A stretch of 64,000 nt of DNA from Bacteroidales bacterium (GTDB lineage Bacteria; Bacteroidota; Bacteroidia; Bacteroidales; G3-4614). Within the stretch, counting starts at the first letter, position 1. Every line of letters starts with the position of its first letter. The notes under the pieces were generated by a model. That model saw only the letters and a list, made by a program, of their open reading frames with translations. It searched no databases and had not been told where the DNA came from. Position numbers and translations under genes: made by a program. This document shows, in pieces, positions 51,899 to 62,429 of the stretch. Where the stretch lies: positions 1-64,000 of the forward strand of contig SUXK01000009.1 in NCBI GenBank assembly GCA_015061035.1, read 5' to 3'.

Positions 51899-54658
51899 AT
51901 GATAAGATTAAATAAAGTAGCACGAGACCTTAATGTAGGAATTCAGACATTAATTGATTTTTTGCAGAAAAATGGCTATGCTGATGAGACATTTACACCA
52001 AATACTCAAATCGGCGATGAACAATATGCCCTTTTGCAAAAAGAGTTTAATGCTGACAAAAGCGTGAAGGAGGGTGCAGACAAAATGTCTCAAGTGCGTC
52101 ATCATAAAGATAAACCAGTTCAACGTAAAGTTGAGCAAGAGCCAGAACTTGTAAAGACAGAAGAGGTTAAACGTCCTCAGTTTAAGCAAGTAGGAAAAAT
52201 AGATTTGGATGCAGTAAACAAACGCCCTGCACCAAAACCAGCACCAGTTGAGAAAAAAGAGGAGCAACCGAAACCTGCTCCCGTAGAAAAAAAACAAGAG
52301 CAACCAACACCAACTCCTGTTGAAAAGAAACAACCTCAACCTCAACCTAAGCCAGCGCCGGTTGAGAGAAAAGAGGAGCAACAACAAAAAGTTGAAGTGA
52401 TGAAAGAAGAGGTAAAACCAGAACAATCTGAGGTGTTTGATTTGGGTAAACCTCAATCATCAACACAAATCAACATTGTGGGAAAAATTGATTTAGACTC
52501 ATTAAATCAAAAAACACGCCCACAAAAGAAAAGTAAAGAGGAGCGTCAAAAAGAGCGTGAGGAGAAGGAGCGTCAAAGAAGCGAAATGTTTAAACGTCCA
52601 TCGCAAGAAAAAGGCGAAGGAGAGCGTAAAAAACGTCAACGCATCAAAAAAGATAAAATAGATATCAACAACCCCAACGTACAAGTAATCGAGGGCGGAA
52701 AGAAACCACAAAAGCAAAAACAGAAACAACCCCGTCCTGTTAGAGTTGAGGTATCGGAGGAGGATGTTCAACGTCAAGTAAAAGAGACACTTGCTCGTTT
52801 AACATCTAAGAACTCTTCGCAAAAGAAAGGTGCAAAATGGCGTAAAGAAAAACGCGAAGCAAACTTAATGCGTGAGCAAGAGTTAGCAAATCAAGAGCGT
52901 CTTGAAAGCAAGATATTGAAAATTACAGAGTTTGTAACAGCAAATGACCTTGCAACCATGATGGGAGTAGAGGTAAACAAAGTTATATCAACCTGTATGA
53001 GCATTGGAATGATGGTGTCAATAAACCAACGCCTCGATGCTGAGACAATAAACATTGTAGCCGAAGAGTTTGGATTTAAAACTGAGTATGTAAGTGCCGA
53101 AGTAGTATCAGCAATAGAACAAACTGAGGATAAGGAAGAAGATTTAGTACCACGTCCACCAATTGTAACCGTAATGGGACACGTTGACCACGGTAAAACA
53201 TCATTGTTGGACTACATCCGAAGTGCAAACGTAATTGCAGGAGAGGCAGGAGGAATTACTCAACACATCGGAGCATACAATGTTAAGTTGGATGATGGCC
53301 GAAGAATAACATTCCTTGACACACCAGGACACGAAGCATTTACAGCGATGCGTGCTCGTGGAGCGCAAGTTACCGACATAGCAATCATTATAGTTGCAGC
53401 CGATGACAATGTAATGCCCCAAACTGTTGAGGCAATTAACCACGCAGCGGCAGCAGGAGTACCCATTGTATTTGCAATAAATAAAATAGACAAACCAACT
53501 GCTAACCCCGACAAGATTAAAGAGTCGTTGGCTGCAATGAACTATCTTGTAGAGGACTGGGGAGGAAAATATCAATCACAGGACATCTCGGCTAAGAAAG
53601 GAATGGGAGTAGAAGACCTACTTGAAAAAGTTCTATTGGAGGCAGAGATGTTAGAGTTGAAGGCAAACCCCAAAGCCAAAGCACGCGGATCAATCATTGA
53701 GTCTGCTTTAGATAAAGGTCGTGGATACGTATCAACAGTATTGGTTGAGAACGGAACACTAAAAGTAGGAGATATTGTTGTTGCAGGACAATACTACGGA
53801 CGTGTAAAAGCAATGTTCAATGAGCGTAATGGTAAAATAAAAGAGGCAGGACCTGCGGCTCCAGCACTAATCTTAGGATTCAACGGAGCGCCTCAAGCAG
53901 GAGATACCTTCAATGTATTTGATACAGAGCAAGAGGCTCGTGAGTTAGCAAACAAACGTGAACAACTACAACGCGAACAAGGATTCCGTACAAGTACACG
54001 TGTAACACTCGAGGAGATAGGACGCCGTATTGCAATCGGAAACTTCCAACAATTGAACATTGTTGTAAAAGCCGATGTGGATGGATCGGTAGAGGCGTTA
54101 AGCGACTCTTTGATACGTTTGTCAACTGAGCAAATACAGGTAAATGTAATCCACAAAGGTGTTGGACAAATCTCCGAGTCAGACGTTACCCTTGCTGCGG
54201 CATCAGATGCAATTATAGTAGGATTTAACGTACGTCCATCTATGGCAGCACGTAAAGATGCAGAGAAAGAGGGTGTAGATATCCGTCTATACTCAATCAT
54301 TTACGATGCTATTGAGGAGGTTAAATCGGCAATGGAGGGAATGTTATCGCCCGAAATAAAAGAGGTTATCACTGCAACTGTTGAGGTACGCGAAACATTC
54401 CATATCTCAAAAGTTGGAACAGTAGCAGGAGGAGCCGTAAAAGAAGGAAAGATAAAACGTGGCAACAAAGTACGTCTTATCCGCGATGGTATCGTAATTT
54501 ATACAGGAGAACTTGCATCTCTTAAACGTATGAAAGATGATGTTAAAGAGGTTGCAACAGGTTACGAGTGCGGTTTGAGTATAACAAACTATAACGACAT
54601 AAAAGTAGGAGATATAATTGAGTCGTTTGAGGAGGTAGAGGTAAAACAAACTTTATAA
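51899..54658 (+). CDS. infB: Translation initiation factor IF-2
   Basis: A 919-residue GTPase that brings initiator tRNA to the ribosome. An N-terminal IF2_N-type domain is followed by a long disordered Pro/Lys/Glu/Gln-rich region with repeats of [12 protein letters not shown] (about residues 105-200). The G domain has GHVDHGKT (about 427-434), [15 protein letters not shown] and NKIDKP, then beta-barrel domain II, domain III and the C-terminal tRNA-binding domain. Lengthy N-terminal extensions are usual in Bacteroidetes IF-2. Confidence 0.96.
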   Translation: MIRLNKVARDLNVGIQTLIDFLQKNGYADETFTPNTQIGDEQYALLQKEFNADKSVKEGADKMSQVRHHKDKPVQRKVEQEPELVKTEEVKRPQFKQVGKIDLDAVNKRPAPKPAPVEKKEEQPKPAPVEKKQEQPTPTPVEKKQPQPQPKPAPVERKEEQQQKVEVMKEEVKPEQSEVFDLGKPQSSTQINIVGKIDLDSLNQKTRPQKKSKEERQKEREEKERQRSEMFKRPSQEKGEGERKKRQRIKKDKIDINNPNVQVIEGGKKPQKQKQKQPRPVRVEVSEEDVQRQVKETLARLTSKNSSQKKGAKWRKEKREANLMREQELANQERLESKILKITEFVTANDLATMMGVEVNKVISTCMSIGMMVSINQRLDAETINIVAEEFGFKTEYVSAEVVSAIEQTEDKEEDLVPRPPIVTVMGHVDHGKTSLLDYIRSANVIAGEAGGITQHIGAYNVKLDDGRRITFLDTPGHEAFTAMRARGAQVTDIAIIIVAADDNVMPQTVEAINHAAAAGVPIVFAINKIDKPTANPDKIKESLAAMNYLVEDWGGKYQSQDISAKKGMGVEDLLEKVLLEAEMLELKANPKAKARGSIIESALDKGRGYVSTVLVENGTLKVGDIVVAGQYYGRVKAMFNERNGKIKEAGPAAPALILGFNGAPQAGDTFNVFDTEQEARELANKREQLQREQGFRTSTRVTLEEIGRRIAIGNFQQLNIVVKADVDGSVEALSDSLIRLSTEQIQVNVIHKGVGQISESDVTLAAASDAIIVGFNVRPSMAARKDAEKEGVDIRLYSIIYDAIEEVKSAMEGMLSPEIKEVITATVEVRETFHISKVGTVAGGAVKEGKIKRGNKVRLIRDGIVIYTGELASLKRMKDDVKEVATGYECGLSITNYNDIKVGDIIESFEEVEVKQTL

Positions 54659-54673
54659 GAATAAAAAGAGAGT

Positions 54674-55171
54674 ATGTCTATCTTTGATATAGTAATAATA
54701 GCATTATTAATCTTTGCATTAGTGCGAGGAGCAATATTGGGAATATTCAGACAGTTAGGAGTTCTTGTGGGAGTAGTCTTGGCACTACTCTTCACAGGAA
54801 TACTATCAACTCTATTTTCAGACTTAGTATATAACATTACCTCTGGAGCAACACGCCTTGAGGGAACATTATACTACTCAATAATGTTTGTAGCAATAGT
54901 ATTGATAACATACTTAATATCCATATTGCTGCATAAAACATCAAAAGTGTTGAAGATAGGATGGATAGACCGCTTATTGGGTGCCGCATTTGGAGGGTTG
55001 AAACTATTAATGATAGTTGGAATATTATTACATATATATATAGGAATATATAAAGGAATATACAATCAACCACCCACTCCGCTTGAGGGGGTAACATATA
55101 CTCCTATTGTAGATAGCGTATCTGCAATAATGAAGTTTGTGACTGACCATGGAATAACATTTGGATATTAA
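54674..55171 (+). CDS. CvpA family membrane protein
   Basis: A 165-residue inner-membrane protein with four hydrophobic helices (about 1-20, 25-48, 60-85 and 98-125) and the family start FDIVIIALLIFALVRGAILGIFRQLG. CvpA proteins are linked to envelope functions and colicin V production. Starts 15 bases after infB, thus probably in the same transcript. Confidence 0.85.
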   Translation: MSIFDIVIIALLIFALVRGAILGIFRQLGVLVGVVLALLFTGILSTLFSDLVYNITSGATRLEGTLYYSIMFVAIVLITYLISILLHKTSKVLKIGWIDRLLGAAFGGLKLLMIVGILLHIYIGIYKGIYNQPPTPLEGVTYTPIVDSVSAIMKFVTDHGITFGY

Positions 55172-55273
55172 AATATAGAACCGAAAAAATATTCCATTAC
55201 TTAAAAAATATAAAACCTAAAACTTGCATTACCGCAATTATGTTCAACATATAAGAGGGATAAGTTTAGGATT

Positions 55274-56731
55274 ATGAAGATAGAAAAAGAGAGAGAAGAG
55301 AATAATATAATAGATGACGTAACAAATTCGGAATACAAGCATGGATTTGTTACCGATATTGAAACTGACATTATCCCCGAAGGCCTAAACGAGGATATAA
55401 TTCGCCTTATCTCACAGAAAAAAGGCGAACCTGAATGGCTTTTGGAGTTTCGATTACGAGCATATGCCTACTGGAAAACAATGCCAATGCCAGAGTGGGC
55501 GCATTTGAATATACCCGAAATAGATTTTCAGGCAATAAGTTATTATGCCGCTCCAAAAACAAAAGATGCTCCTAAAAGTTTAGATGAGGTAGATCCCGAG
55601 ATTATAAAAACATTTGATAAATTGGGAATACCACTTGAGGAGCGAATGCAGTTGGCAGGAGTAGCCGTTGATGCCGTAATGGATAGTGTGTCGGTACGTA
55701 CCACCTATCGCGAAAAATTAGCAGAATTGGGAGTAATATTCTGTTCCTTTAACGAGGCCGTAAAAGAGTATCCCGATTTAGTAAAAAAATATCTTGGAAG
55801 CGTAGTAGGTTATCGAGATAATTTCTATGCTGCACTAAACTCTGCAGTCTTTAGTGACGGCTCATTTGTATATATCCCCAAAGGAGTACGTTGTCCAATG
55901 GAGTTGTCAACATACTTCAGAATAAATGCAATGGGAACAGGACAATTTGAGCGAACACTGATAGTGGCTGATGAAGAGAGTTATGTTAGTTACCTTGAAG
56001 GATGTACTGCTCCAATGCGTGATGAAAATCAACTGCACGCAGCCATTGTAGAGATTGTTGTAAATGACCGTGCAGAGGTAAAATACTCAACAGTACAAAA
56101 CTGGTACCCCGGAGATAAAGAGGGTAAAGGTGGAGTATATAACTTTGTAACCAAGCGAGGAATTTGCAGGGAGAGTGCAAAACTATCGTGGACACAGGTA
56201 GAGACAGGCTCTGCTATAACATGGAAGTATCCAAGTTGTATTCTTGCCGGAGATAACTCAATAGGCGAGTTCTACTCCGTTGCAGTAACAAACAACTACC
56301 AACAAGCCGACACGGGAACAAAGATGATACACTTGGGTAAGAACACCAAGAGTACCATTGTATCAAAAGGAATATCGGCAGGAAAGAGTCAGAATAGTTA
56401 TCGCGGATTGGTACGCGTAGCACCTAACGCTGACGGAGCAAGAAATTATACTCAATGCGATAGTTTATTACTATCATCAGAGTGTGGAGCGCACACATTC
56501 CCGTATGTAGATGTAAAAAACAAAACAGCGGTAGTGGAACACGAAGCAACAACCTCAAAAATAAACGAGGAACAGATATTCTATTGCAATCAACGCGGAA
56601 TACCAACAGAGGAGGCAGTAGCCCTAATTGTGAATGGTTACGCAAAAGAGGTAATGAACAAACTACCAATGGAGTTTGCAGTAGAGGCACAAAAATTATT
56701 ACAAGTATCGTTAGAAGGTTCAGTAGGATAA
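55274..56731 (+). CDS. sufB: Fe-S cluster assembly protein SufB
   Basis: A 485-residue scaffold protein of the SufBCD complex. [41 protein letters not shown] and the C-terminal [22 protein letters not shown] and [26 protein letters not shown] are the family motifs, with the conserved Cys in the last part. Cytoplasmic. First gene of sufBCDS. Confidence 0.97.
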   Translation: MKIEKEREENNIIDDVTNSEYKHGFVTDIETDIIPEGLNEDIIRLISQKKGEPEWLLEFRLRAYAYWKTMPMPEWAHLNIPEIDFQAISYYAAPKTKDAPKSLDEVDPEIIKTFDKLGIPLEERMQLAGVAVDAVMDSVSVRTTYREKLAELGVIFCSFNEAVKEYPDLVKKYLGSVVGYRDNFYAALNSAVFSDGSFVYIPKGVRCPMELSTYFRINAMGTGQFERTLIVADEESYVSYLEGCTAPMRDENQLHAAIVEIVVNDRAEVKYSTVQNWYPGDKEGKGGVYNFVTKRGICRESAKLSWTQVETGSAITWKYPSCILAGDNSIGEFYSVAVTNNYQQADTGTKMIHLGKNTKSTIVSKGISAGKSQNSYRGLVRVAPNADGARNYTQCDSLLLSSECGAHTFPYVDVKNKTAVVEHEATTSKINEEQIFYCNQRGIPTEEAVALIVNGYAKEVMNKLPMEFAVEAQKLLQVSLEGSVG

Positions 56732-56744
56732 ACCAATAAAATAT

Positions 56745-57500
56745 ATGTTACAAGTAAAAGATTTACGCGCCAATATAGGCGAAAAAGAGATATTAAGAGG
56801 AGTAAACCTAACAGTAAAACCGGGCGAAGTACACGCAATAATGGGTCCTAACGGCTCAGGTAAAAGTACCTTTGCATCGGTGTTGGCAGGAAACCCAGCC
56901 TTTACCGTAACAGGTGGCTCTGTAACATTTTGTGGGAAAGAGTTATTGGAGTTATCTCCCGAAGATCGTTCACACGAAGGGTTATTCTTAAGTTTTCAAT
57001 ATCCCGTTGAGATACCGGGTGTGAGCATGGTAAACTTTATGCGAGCAGCCGTAAACGAGCAACGCAAATATCGTGGCGAGGAGCCACTATCGGCAACCGA
57101 CTTCCTACGCATAATGCGTGAAAAACGCGAGATTGTAGAGTTGGATAACAAACTTGCAAGTCGCTCAGTAAACGAGGGATTCTCAGGAGGAGAGAAGAAG
57201 CGAAACGAGATATTTCAAATGGCGATGCTACAACCCAAACTATCAATATTAGATGAGACCGATAGCGGTTTGGATATAGATGCTTTGCGAGTAGTAGCAG
57301 GAGGAGTAAACAAACTCAAAACAGAGCAAAACGCAACAATCGTAATTACTCACTATCAACGATTGTTAGACTATATAGCACCCGACTTTGTTCACGTACT
57401 ATATAAAGGACGCATAGTAAAATCGGGCGGACCAGAACTTGCATTAGAACTTGAAGAGAAAGGTTACGATTGGATTAAGAGAGAATTAGGTGAGTTGTAA
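56745..57500 (+). CDS. sufC: Fe-S cluster assembly ATPase SufC
   Basis: A 251-residue ABC-type ATPase without membrane parts. Walker A GPNGSGKST (34-42), signature GFSGGEKKRNEI and Walker B LSILDETDSGLDIDA are complete. It drives the SufB-SufD scaffold. Spacing of 13 bases after sufB and 6 before sufD. Confidence 0.97.
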   Translation: MLQVKDLRANIGEKEILRGVNLTVKPGEVHAIMGPNGSGKSTFASVLAGNPAFTVTGGSVTFCGKELLELSPEDRSHEGLFLSFQYPVEIPGVSMVNFMRAAVNEQRKYRGEEPLSATDFLRIMREKREIVELDNKLASRSVNEGFSGGEKKRNEIFQMAMLQPKLSILDETDSGLDIDALRVVAGGVNKLKTEQNATIVITHYQRLLDYIAPDFVHVLYKGRIVKSGGPELALELEEKGYDWIKRELGEL

Positions 57501-57506
57501 AAGAGT

Positions 57507-58832
57507 ATGGCAGCAACAGAACAATATAAACAATTATTGGAAGAGCATCTCCCTTTAATAAACAAGGGAGCATGCGAAGCAATGAACAATGCACGCGAGG
57601 GGGCAGTAAAAAACTTTCTCCAATATGGCATACCCTCACAAAAAGAGGAACTGTTCCGCCATATAAATATAGAAAAACTATATACACCTGATTACGGAAT
57701 AAATCTTGCCAGAGTATCGCAATCGGCAGCAAAAGAGGTGTATCGATGCAGTGTGCCGGGCTTAAAAACTCAAACCATTTATGTAGTAGGCGATATACCT
57801 CAATCATGCGAGAAAAAAGGCGAGGTAGAGGTTATGAACATGGGGGCATTTGCAAACCAATACCCACAACTTGCTCAACGCTATTACAATAAGTTGGCAC
57901 AAGCCTCTATTGACGGAACAGTAGCACTAAACACAGCATTGGCACAAGATGCAGTGGTGGTATATATCCCCAGCGGGGTAGTAATGCAAACACCCCTGCA
58001 AATAGTTAATATACTCAATAGCAAAACCCCAGTAATGGCCAACCGCCGACTATTGATAGTAGCAGGGGAAAACAGTGCCGCAACAATATTGATGTGCGAG
58101 CATAACCTCTCGGAGTGTCAAACCTTGGCAACACAAGTAACCGAGATATTTGCAGGAGAGAATTCACAAATAGAGTATTACGAACTTGAAGAGACAACCA
58201 CTTCGTCATACAAAGTAGCAACTCTGTTTGCAGAGCAAGAGGCGAACTCAAATTTGCTTATAGCTCCTATAACACTCCACAATGGAGAGACACGCACAAA
58301 CTACCATGTTGAGATGGTTGCAAAAGGAGCAAACCTTAACATAACAGGGTTGTCAATATGTGACAATCAACAACTCTCTGACGTATATACCAGAGTACAT
58401 CACAGAGCATCGCACTGCGAGAGCAATCAACTATTCAAAAATATAGTGTCAGACAGTGCAGTAGTCTCAATGACAGGTAAAGTTCTGGTAGAGGAGGGAG
58501 CAGAGAAAACCATATCGCAACAATCTAACAAAAATATATCAATGTCGCCAACAGCCCACATATACACCGAGCCACAATTAGAGATATATGCCGATGATGT
58601 AAAATGTGGACATGGAGCAACAGTAGGACAATTAGATGAGTCGGCACTCTTCTATTTGCGTCAGCGAGGAATCCCCGAAGATGAGGCACGTATGATGCTT
58701 ATGCTGGCATTTGCCGATGATATATTGCAGAGAATAAAATTAGAGCCACTGCGTGACAAACTACGTTCATTAATAGAGAATCGCCTACGCAAAGGCGATA
58801 CAAAATGTTCGGGATGCACAATGTGTAAGTAA
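57507..58832 (+). CDS. sufD: Fe-S cluster assembly protein SufD
   Basis: A 441-residue SufB paralogue forming the scaffold with SufB and SufC. The conserved HHGATVGQL-like stretch KCGHGATVGQLDESALFYLRQRGIPEDEARMMLMLAFA is present at about 365-405. The end is Cys-rich (TKCSGCTMCK), an addition that could aid metal handling; not known to be functional. Confidence 0.94.
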   Translation: MAATEQYKQLLEEHLPLINKGACEAMNNAREGAVKNFLQYGIPSQKEELFRHINIEKLYTPDYGINLARVSQSAAKEVYRCSVPGLKTQTIYVVGDIPQSCEKKGEVEVMNMGAFANQYPQLAQRYYNKLAQASIDGTVALNTALAQDAVVVYIPSGVVMQTPLQIVNILNSKTPVMANRRLLIVAGENSAATILMCEHNLSECQTLATQVTEIFAGENSQIEYYELEETTTSSYKVATLFAEQEANSNLLIAPITLHNGETRTNYHVEMVAKGANLNITGLSICDNQQLSDVYTRVHHRASHCESNQLFKNIVSDSAVVSMTGKVLVEEGAEKTISQQSNKNISMSPTAHIYTEPQLEIYADDVKCGHGATVGQLDESALFYLRQRGIPEDEARMMLMLAFADDILQRIKLEPLRDKLRSLIENRLRKGDTKCSGCTMCK

Positions 58833-58888
58833 TATTAGTTTTTAGTTGTCAGCATTGCTGCCCCTATGGGGTAGTTGTTAGTTTTTAG
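58831..58888 (-). repeat. Dispersed double-hairpin element, copy 3
   Basis: Minus strand: CTAAAAACTAACAACTA, CCCC-ATA-GGGG (58871-58861), CAGC-AAT-GCTG (58860-58850), then ACAACTAAAAACT. The second stem has changed from CGGC/GCCG to CAGC/GCTG, so pairing is preserved by a compensating base change. A CTAACAACT leader (58921-58956) follows on the plus strand before sufS. Confidence 0.75.
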
Positions 58889-58959
58889 AAAATAAATCCT
58901 AACAAATAATATAAATGCTAACAACTAATTAACTAACAACTAACAACTAACAACTAAAG

Positions 58960-60174
58960 ATGGATATTGACAAAATAAGAGAAGAGTTTCCAATATTGAA
59001 GCAAGAGGTATATAAACGACCACTTGTATATCTCGATAATGCAGCAACAACACAAAAGCCAAGAGTTGTAATAGATGCAATATCAAATGCCTATTGTACC
59101 ATAAATGCCAATGTGCATCGCGGAGTACATCATCTGAGTCAACTATCCACTGAAGGGCATGAAGGCGGACGCGAGAAGGTACGTCAATTCCTAAACGCAA
59201 AATCTATAAAAGAGATAATCTTTACACGCGGAACAACTGAGAGTATAAATCTTGTAGCATCATCATTCTCTGAGGCATTCTTCAATGAGGGAGATGAGGT
59301 TATAATCTCGGCGATGGAACACCACTCAAATATAGTTCCATGGCAAATGTTAGAGAGTAAAAAGGGTATAAAACTAAAAGTAATACCCATAACATCAGTG
59401 GGCGAACTTGATATGGAGATGTTCCGTTCGCTTATAACCGAACGTACAAAACTTGTATCAGTAGCCCATGTCTCAAATGTGTTGGGAACAGTAAATCCCA
59501 TAGAGGAGATAATCACAATAGCCCACTCACACAATGTCCCCGTACTCGTTGACGGAGCGCAAGGAGCGCCACACATAAAGGTAGATGTTCAAGCATTGGA
59601 TGTAGATTTCTACGTATTTTCAGGACACAAAATATATGCACCCACAGGAGTAGGAGTGTTGTATGGAAAAGAGGAGTGGTTAGATAAGATGCCACCCTAT
59701 CAGGGCGGAGGAGAGATGATAGGAAAGGTAACATTTGAGAAGACCACCTATAACGAACTACCCTTTAAGTTTGAGGCAGGAACACCAGACTATGTAGGAG
59801 TAATGGCAATGACCGCAGCCCTAAACTATGTTGAGGGGTTAGGAATCGAGAATATTGCAACACACGAAACCGAATTATTGCAATATACAACCGAGAAGAT
59901 AAAAGCAATAGAGGGGGTAGTAATTTATGGTAACTCACCACACAAAAGCGGAGTAATATCGTTTAATGTAGAGGGTATTCACCCATACGACATAGGTATG
60001 TTATTAGATAAGCAAGGAGTAGCAGTGCGCACAGGTCACCTATGTGCTCAACCCCTAATGGATATATTAGGTATACCCGGAGTAGTCAGAGCCTCATTTG
60101 CCTTATATAATACCAAAGCAGAGTGCGACAAATTTATCTCAGCCCTTCAACGAGCAATAGAGATTTGCCGATAG
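58960..60174 (+). CDS. sufS: Cysteine desulfurase SufS
   Basis: A 404-residue PLP enzyme taking sulfur from cysteine for the Suf complex. FPILKQEVYKRPLVYLDNAATTQKP opens the protein; the PLP lysine is Lys224 in FSGHKIYAPTGVG; the catalytic cysteine is Cys362 in RTGHLCAQPLM, a group II SufS motif (usually HHCAQP). No SufE or SufU follows in the window. The intergenic element between sufD and sufS suggests a separate expression signal. Confidence 0.96.
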   Translation: MDIDKIREEFPILKQEVYKRPLVYLDNAATTQKPRVVIDAISNAYCTINANVHRGVHHLSQLSTEGHEGGREKVRQFLNAKSIKEIIFTRGTTESINLVASSFSEAFFNEGDEVIISAMEHHSNIVPWQMLESKKGIKLKVIPITSVGELDMEMFRSLITERTKLVSVAHVSNVLGTVNPIEEIITIAHSHNVPVLVDGAQGAPHIKVDVQALDVDFYVFSGHKIYAPTGVGVLYGKEEWLDKMPPYQGGGEMIGKVTFEKTTYNELPFKFEAGTPDYVGVMAMTAALNYVEGLGIENIATHETELLQYTTEKIKAIEGVVIYGNSPHKSGVISFNVEGIHPYDIGMLLDKQGVAVRTGHLCAQPLMDILGIPGVVRASFALYNTKAECDKFISALQRAIEICR

Positions 60175-60203
60175 AAATAGAGTTTAAATATAAAGTATAA
60201 TAT

Positions 60204-60230
60204 AAAGACACTTCACAATGAAGTGTCTTT
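60204..60230 (+). terminator. Terminator of the suf operon
   Basis: AAAGACACTTC / GAAGTGTCTTT stem with loop ACAAT, then TATTTTAT. Confidence 0.85.
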
Positions 60231-60292
60231 TATTTTATATGATATAATTAAATTAATATTAGGCAATCAGATTAATTTAGATTTTTTTGTTA

Positions 60293-60300
60293 TATATTTG
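60293..60300 (+). promoter_or_regulatory. -7 box of the structured RNA
   Basis: TATATTTG, with transcription expected near 60307. The -33 position is weak. Confidence 0.5.
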
Positions 60301-60306
60301 TATCGC

Positions 60307-60604
60307 TCTTCCTCAGTTGTTTATGCAAGAGGATAAGTGAACATATATTAAAAAGGCGTTGACTAACGCTTTGGTTTTGACGTACTAGAATCTCGCAAAT
60401 TCAAAATACTTTTGTCAAAAACAAAGCAACAGTGAATGCCCTTACGTGATATGACTATATATCATACTTGTAAATCTGCCGTTTTACTTGTATGTATGAT
60501 TGTATATTAACGTGGGGCTTTGCGTTGCTCGTTTCGACAAAAGGGGCAATGCGAGAGCCGTAGTACGTGGAATGAGCAATAGTGACAGCTCCCACGTTTT
60601 TTTT
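60307..60604 (+). ncRNA. Structured non-coding RNA candidate, ~300 nt
   Basis: No reading frame fills this stretch, but it is packed with hairpins: CTTCCTC/GAGGATAAG (about 60311-60340), CGTT-GACT-AACG (60357-60368), TTTTGAC / GTCAAAA (60375-60420), TGATAT/ATATCA (60447-60464), CATAC-TT-GTAAA paired with TTTAC-TT-GTATG (60463-60494), and a long closing unit AACGTGGG / CCCACGTT (60509-60598) that encloses GCGTTGCTC / GGGGCAATGC and is followed by eight T. It has a -7 box in front. It could be a 6S-type or other Bacteroidales small RNA; I cannot match it to a known family. Motifs of RNase P or tmRNA are absent. Confidence 0.6.
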
Positions 60605-60670
60605 GTATATGTATGAATTTAATAAAAACCTTACCATTTAAGGGAGCGGTGGTACATATACATAATATAT

Positions 60671-61459
60671 ATGAAAAAGATTTTACTGGTTGTTACTGCC
60701 ATTACAGTAACATTATTACTCTCATCTTGTGTTGGTTTGACAAATATCTCAACACCTCAAACAGTAGCACTAAATCAAGGAAATTTTAAGTTTGTAAAGA
60801 CGGTAAGTACTGAAACAAAAGCCACTTATGTTTTAGGTATAGGAGGATTTAAAGATAGAGCAACGGCTGATGTTGTTGAAAAATTAAGAGAAGCAGCAGA
60901 GTTGCAATCAAATCAGGCATTAGCAGATATTCGGATAAAGACTACTAAAAAGATTTATTTAGGTATTGTTGTAAAAAGAATTTTAACAGCATCTGCAACA
61001 GTAGTAGAATTTTGTAATATGACGACAAATACTTTTATCGAAAGTGAAAATATTAAAACAAATACAGAATCTTTTATTCATCCAAACAATAAAAAGACTC
61101 AAAGTAAGTCAAAAGGGAAGGAGCAGAAGCAATTAAGTATAAAAGAAACAAAGCAAAAAATATCAAAGCAACCAAAAACTTCAAAACCAATTAAAATTGA
61201 GAAATCTGCTAAAGTTGAGAAACAGGAAAATTCAATAGAGCAAAATTTTACTTCAGAATCTAATAAAGAATCTACTAGAGAGTCTGTTTATCAACAACTT
61301 CTTGATATAAATAAAACATTGCAATCTAATAATGTAGAAAATATCGAGGATATAGAGCATAAGGTGAAAAGAATAGAGAAATGGTATAATAATATTGGCC
61401 CTACATATCCTGAAATTGAAAGCCTTCTCAAAGAAATAAAGAAACAATTAAAAGATTAA
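60671..61459 (+). CDS. Lipoprotein with charged C-terminal region
   Basis: A 262-residue lipoprotein. The signal ends at lipobox LSSC (Cys20). Residues 25-115 form a compact domain (STPQTVALNQGNFKFVKTVSTETKATYVLGIGGF and the KIYLGIVVKRILTASATVVEF strand) that I have seen in small Bacteroidales lipoproteins. Residues 120-200 are very Lys/Ser/Thr/Gln-rich and disordered, and the last 60 are coiled-coil (LDINKTLQSNNVENIEDIEHKVKRIEKWY). The disordered part suggests a spacer reaching toward the cell wall or partner. Function unknown. Confidence 0.7.
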   Translation: MKKILLVVTAITVTLLLSSCVGLTNISTPQTVALNQGNFKFVKTVSTETKATYVLGIGGFKDRATADVVEKLREAAELQSNQALADIRIKTTKKIYLGIVVKRILTASATVVEFCNMTTNTFIESENIKTNTESFIHPNNKKTQSKSKGKEQKQLSIKETKQKISKQPKTSKPIKIEKSAKVEKQENSIEQNFTSESNKESTRESVYQQLLDINKTLQSNNVENIEDIEHKVKRIEKWYNNIGPTYPEIESLLKEIKKQLKD

Positions 61460-61475
61460 TAAATAACAAAAATAT

Positions 61476-61502
61476 ATCCCCAAAGCCTTAGGCTTTGGGG
61501 AT
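61476..61502. terminator. Convergent terminator hairpin
   Basis: Perfect 12-bp stem ATCCCCAAAGCC / GGCTTTGGGGAT with a 3-nt loop. On the minus strand it is followed by ATATTTTTG, suiting the barrel gene; on the plus strand the T run is weak. Confidence 0.85.
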
Positions 61503-61533
61503 AGTCTCTTATTTAATATTCTCAAATTTTAAA

Positions 61534-62328
61534 TTAGAATTTATATGAAGCACCAACTGCAAAAACTGCTAAAGAGTTTGGATATGCTTTCTTTCTAAGG
61601 TTTCCGCTAATTAAACCAATTTGACCATCAACACCCCAATTGTCGGTAATGTAATAAGTTGCTCCAACATATAATGCCATTGATGCAACAGGTTTAGCCT
61701 TATATCCAATCCAGTTAACATGGTCAAGGTCGTTGTATTTATATGAAATGTATGATTTTCTTTCACTATTGTCCAAAATAGTTCTGTTGTCAATGTCGTT
61801 TTCGCTGAATCCTTTTTCATTTCTTATCTTTTTGAACATATATGTTTTGCAACCAATACCCAAACCTAATCTTGCGTAGGTATCAAGTTTATTAATTGGG
61901 CTATAGTGGAACGATACCATTGCCATTGCATTAAAATCTTCTCTTACTATATTTGCTGTTGCAGTGCCATAACCTTCTCTTCTTTCTTTTGTTGTCTCGC
62001 TTGAGGTTAGCCAACGGTTATATCTGTTCTTTGTTTTGGTAGTGCGTATTACATTATATGTATAATCATACTCTCCTGCAATTGTTCCAACAACCTTGCC
62101 TCCGTATGTATTGTTTACTGAGAAACCAACACCAATGGTAAATTTGTCGGCTATCTTTGCAACACCCCACTCCATATTAACGTGTTGATCAAAAGTTGCA
62201 CCAGTATGTCTTACTTTTCCAACACCAATGGTAAAATCTACCTTTTTATCTCCAACACCAAAAACTCCTTGAGCACTAACTCCCATTGTAAAAACAAATA
62301 GGAGAGATAGAATTAAAAACCTCTTCAT
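61534..62328 (-). CDS. Small outer-membrane beta-barrel protein
   Basis: A 264-residue exported protein: signal MKRFLILSLLFVFTMGVSAQ, then about ten amphipathic beta strands (GVGDKKVDFTIGVGKV, GLGIGCKTYMF, WGVDGQIGLISGN) ending FAVGASYKF with terminal Phe, as needed for insertion by Bam. Resembles OmpA/OmpW-like small barrels common in Bacteroidales. A -7 box TACCTTTG at 62381-62374 precedes it. Substrate or role unknown. Confidence 0.8.
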   Translation of the reverse strand: MKRFLILSLLFVFTMGVSAQGVFGVGDKKVDFTIGVGKVRHTGATFDQHVNMEWGVAKIADKFTIGVGFSVNNTYGGKVVGTIAGEYDYTYNVIRTTKTKNRYNRWLTSSETTKERREGYGTATANIVREDFNAMAMVSFHYSPINKLDTYARLGLGIGCKTYMFKKIRNEKGFSENDIDNRTILDNSERKSYISYKYNDLDHVNWIGYKAKPVASMALYVGATYYITDNWGVDGQIGLISGNLRKKAYPNSLAVFAVGASYKF

Positions 62329-62373
62329 TTCTTTATCTATATTTATAAGTAAAACAATTAAATTTTAATGATG

Positions 62374-62381
62374 CAAAGGTA
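62374..62381 (-). promoter_or_regulatory. -7 box for the small barrel gene
   Basis: TACCTTTG on the minus strand, about 46 bases before the ATG. An ATTG at about the right distance might be its -33 box. Confidence 0.45.
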
Positions 62382-62429
62382 GAGGTTTTTTTTGATTTAT
62401 TAACAATCTTTGAATAGATAAATTACTCC

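Noticed and set aside
60307-60604. RNase P RNA or tmRNA
   Set aside because: The GAGGAAAGTCC box of RNase P and the tRNA-like ends of tmRNA are missing.
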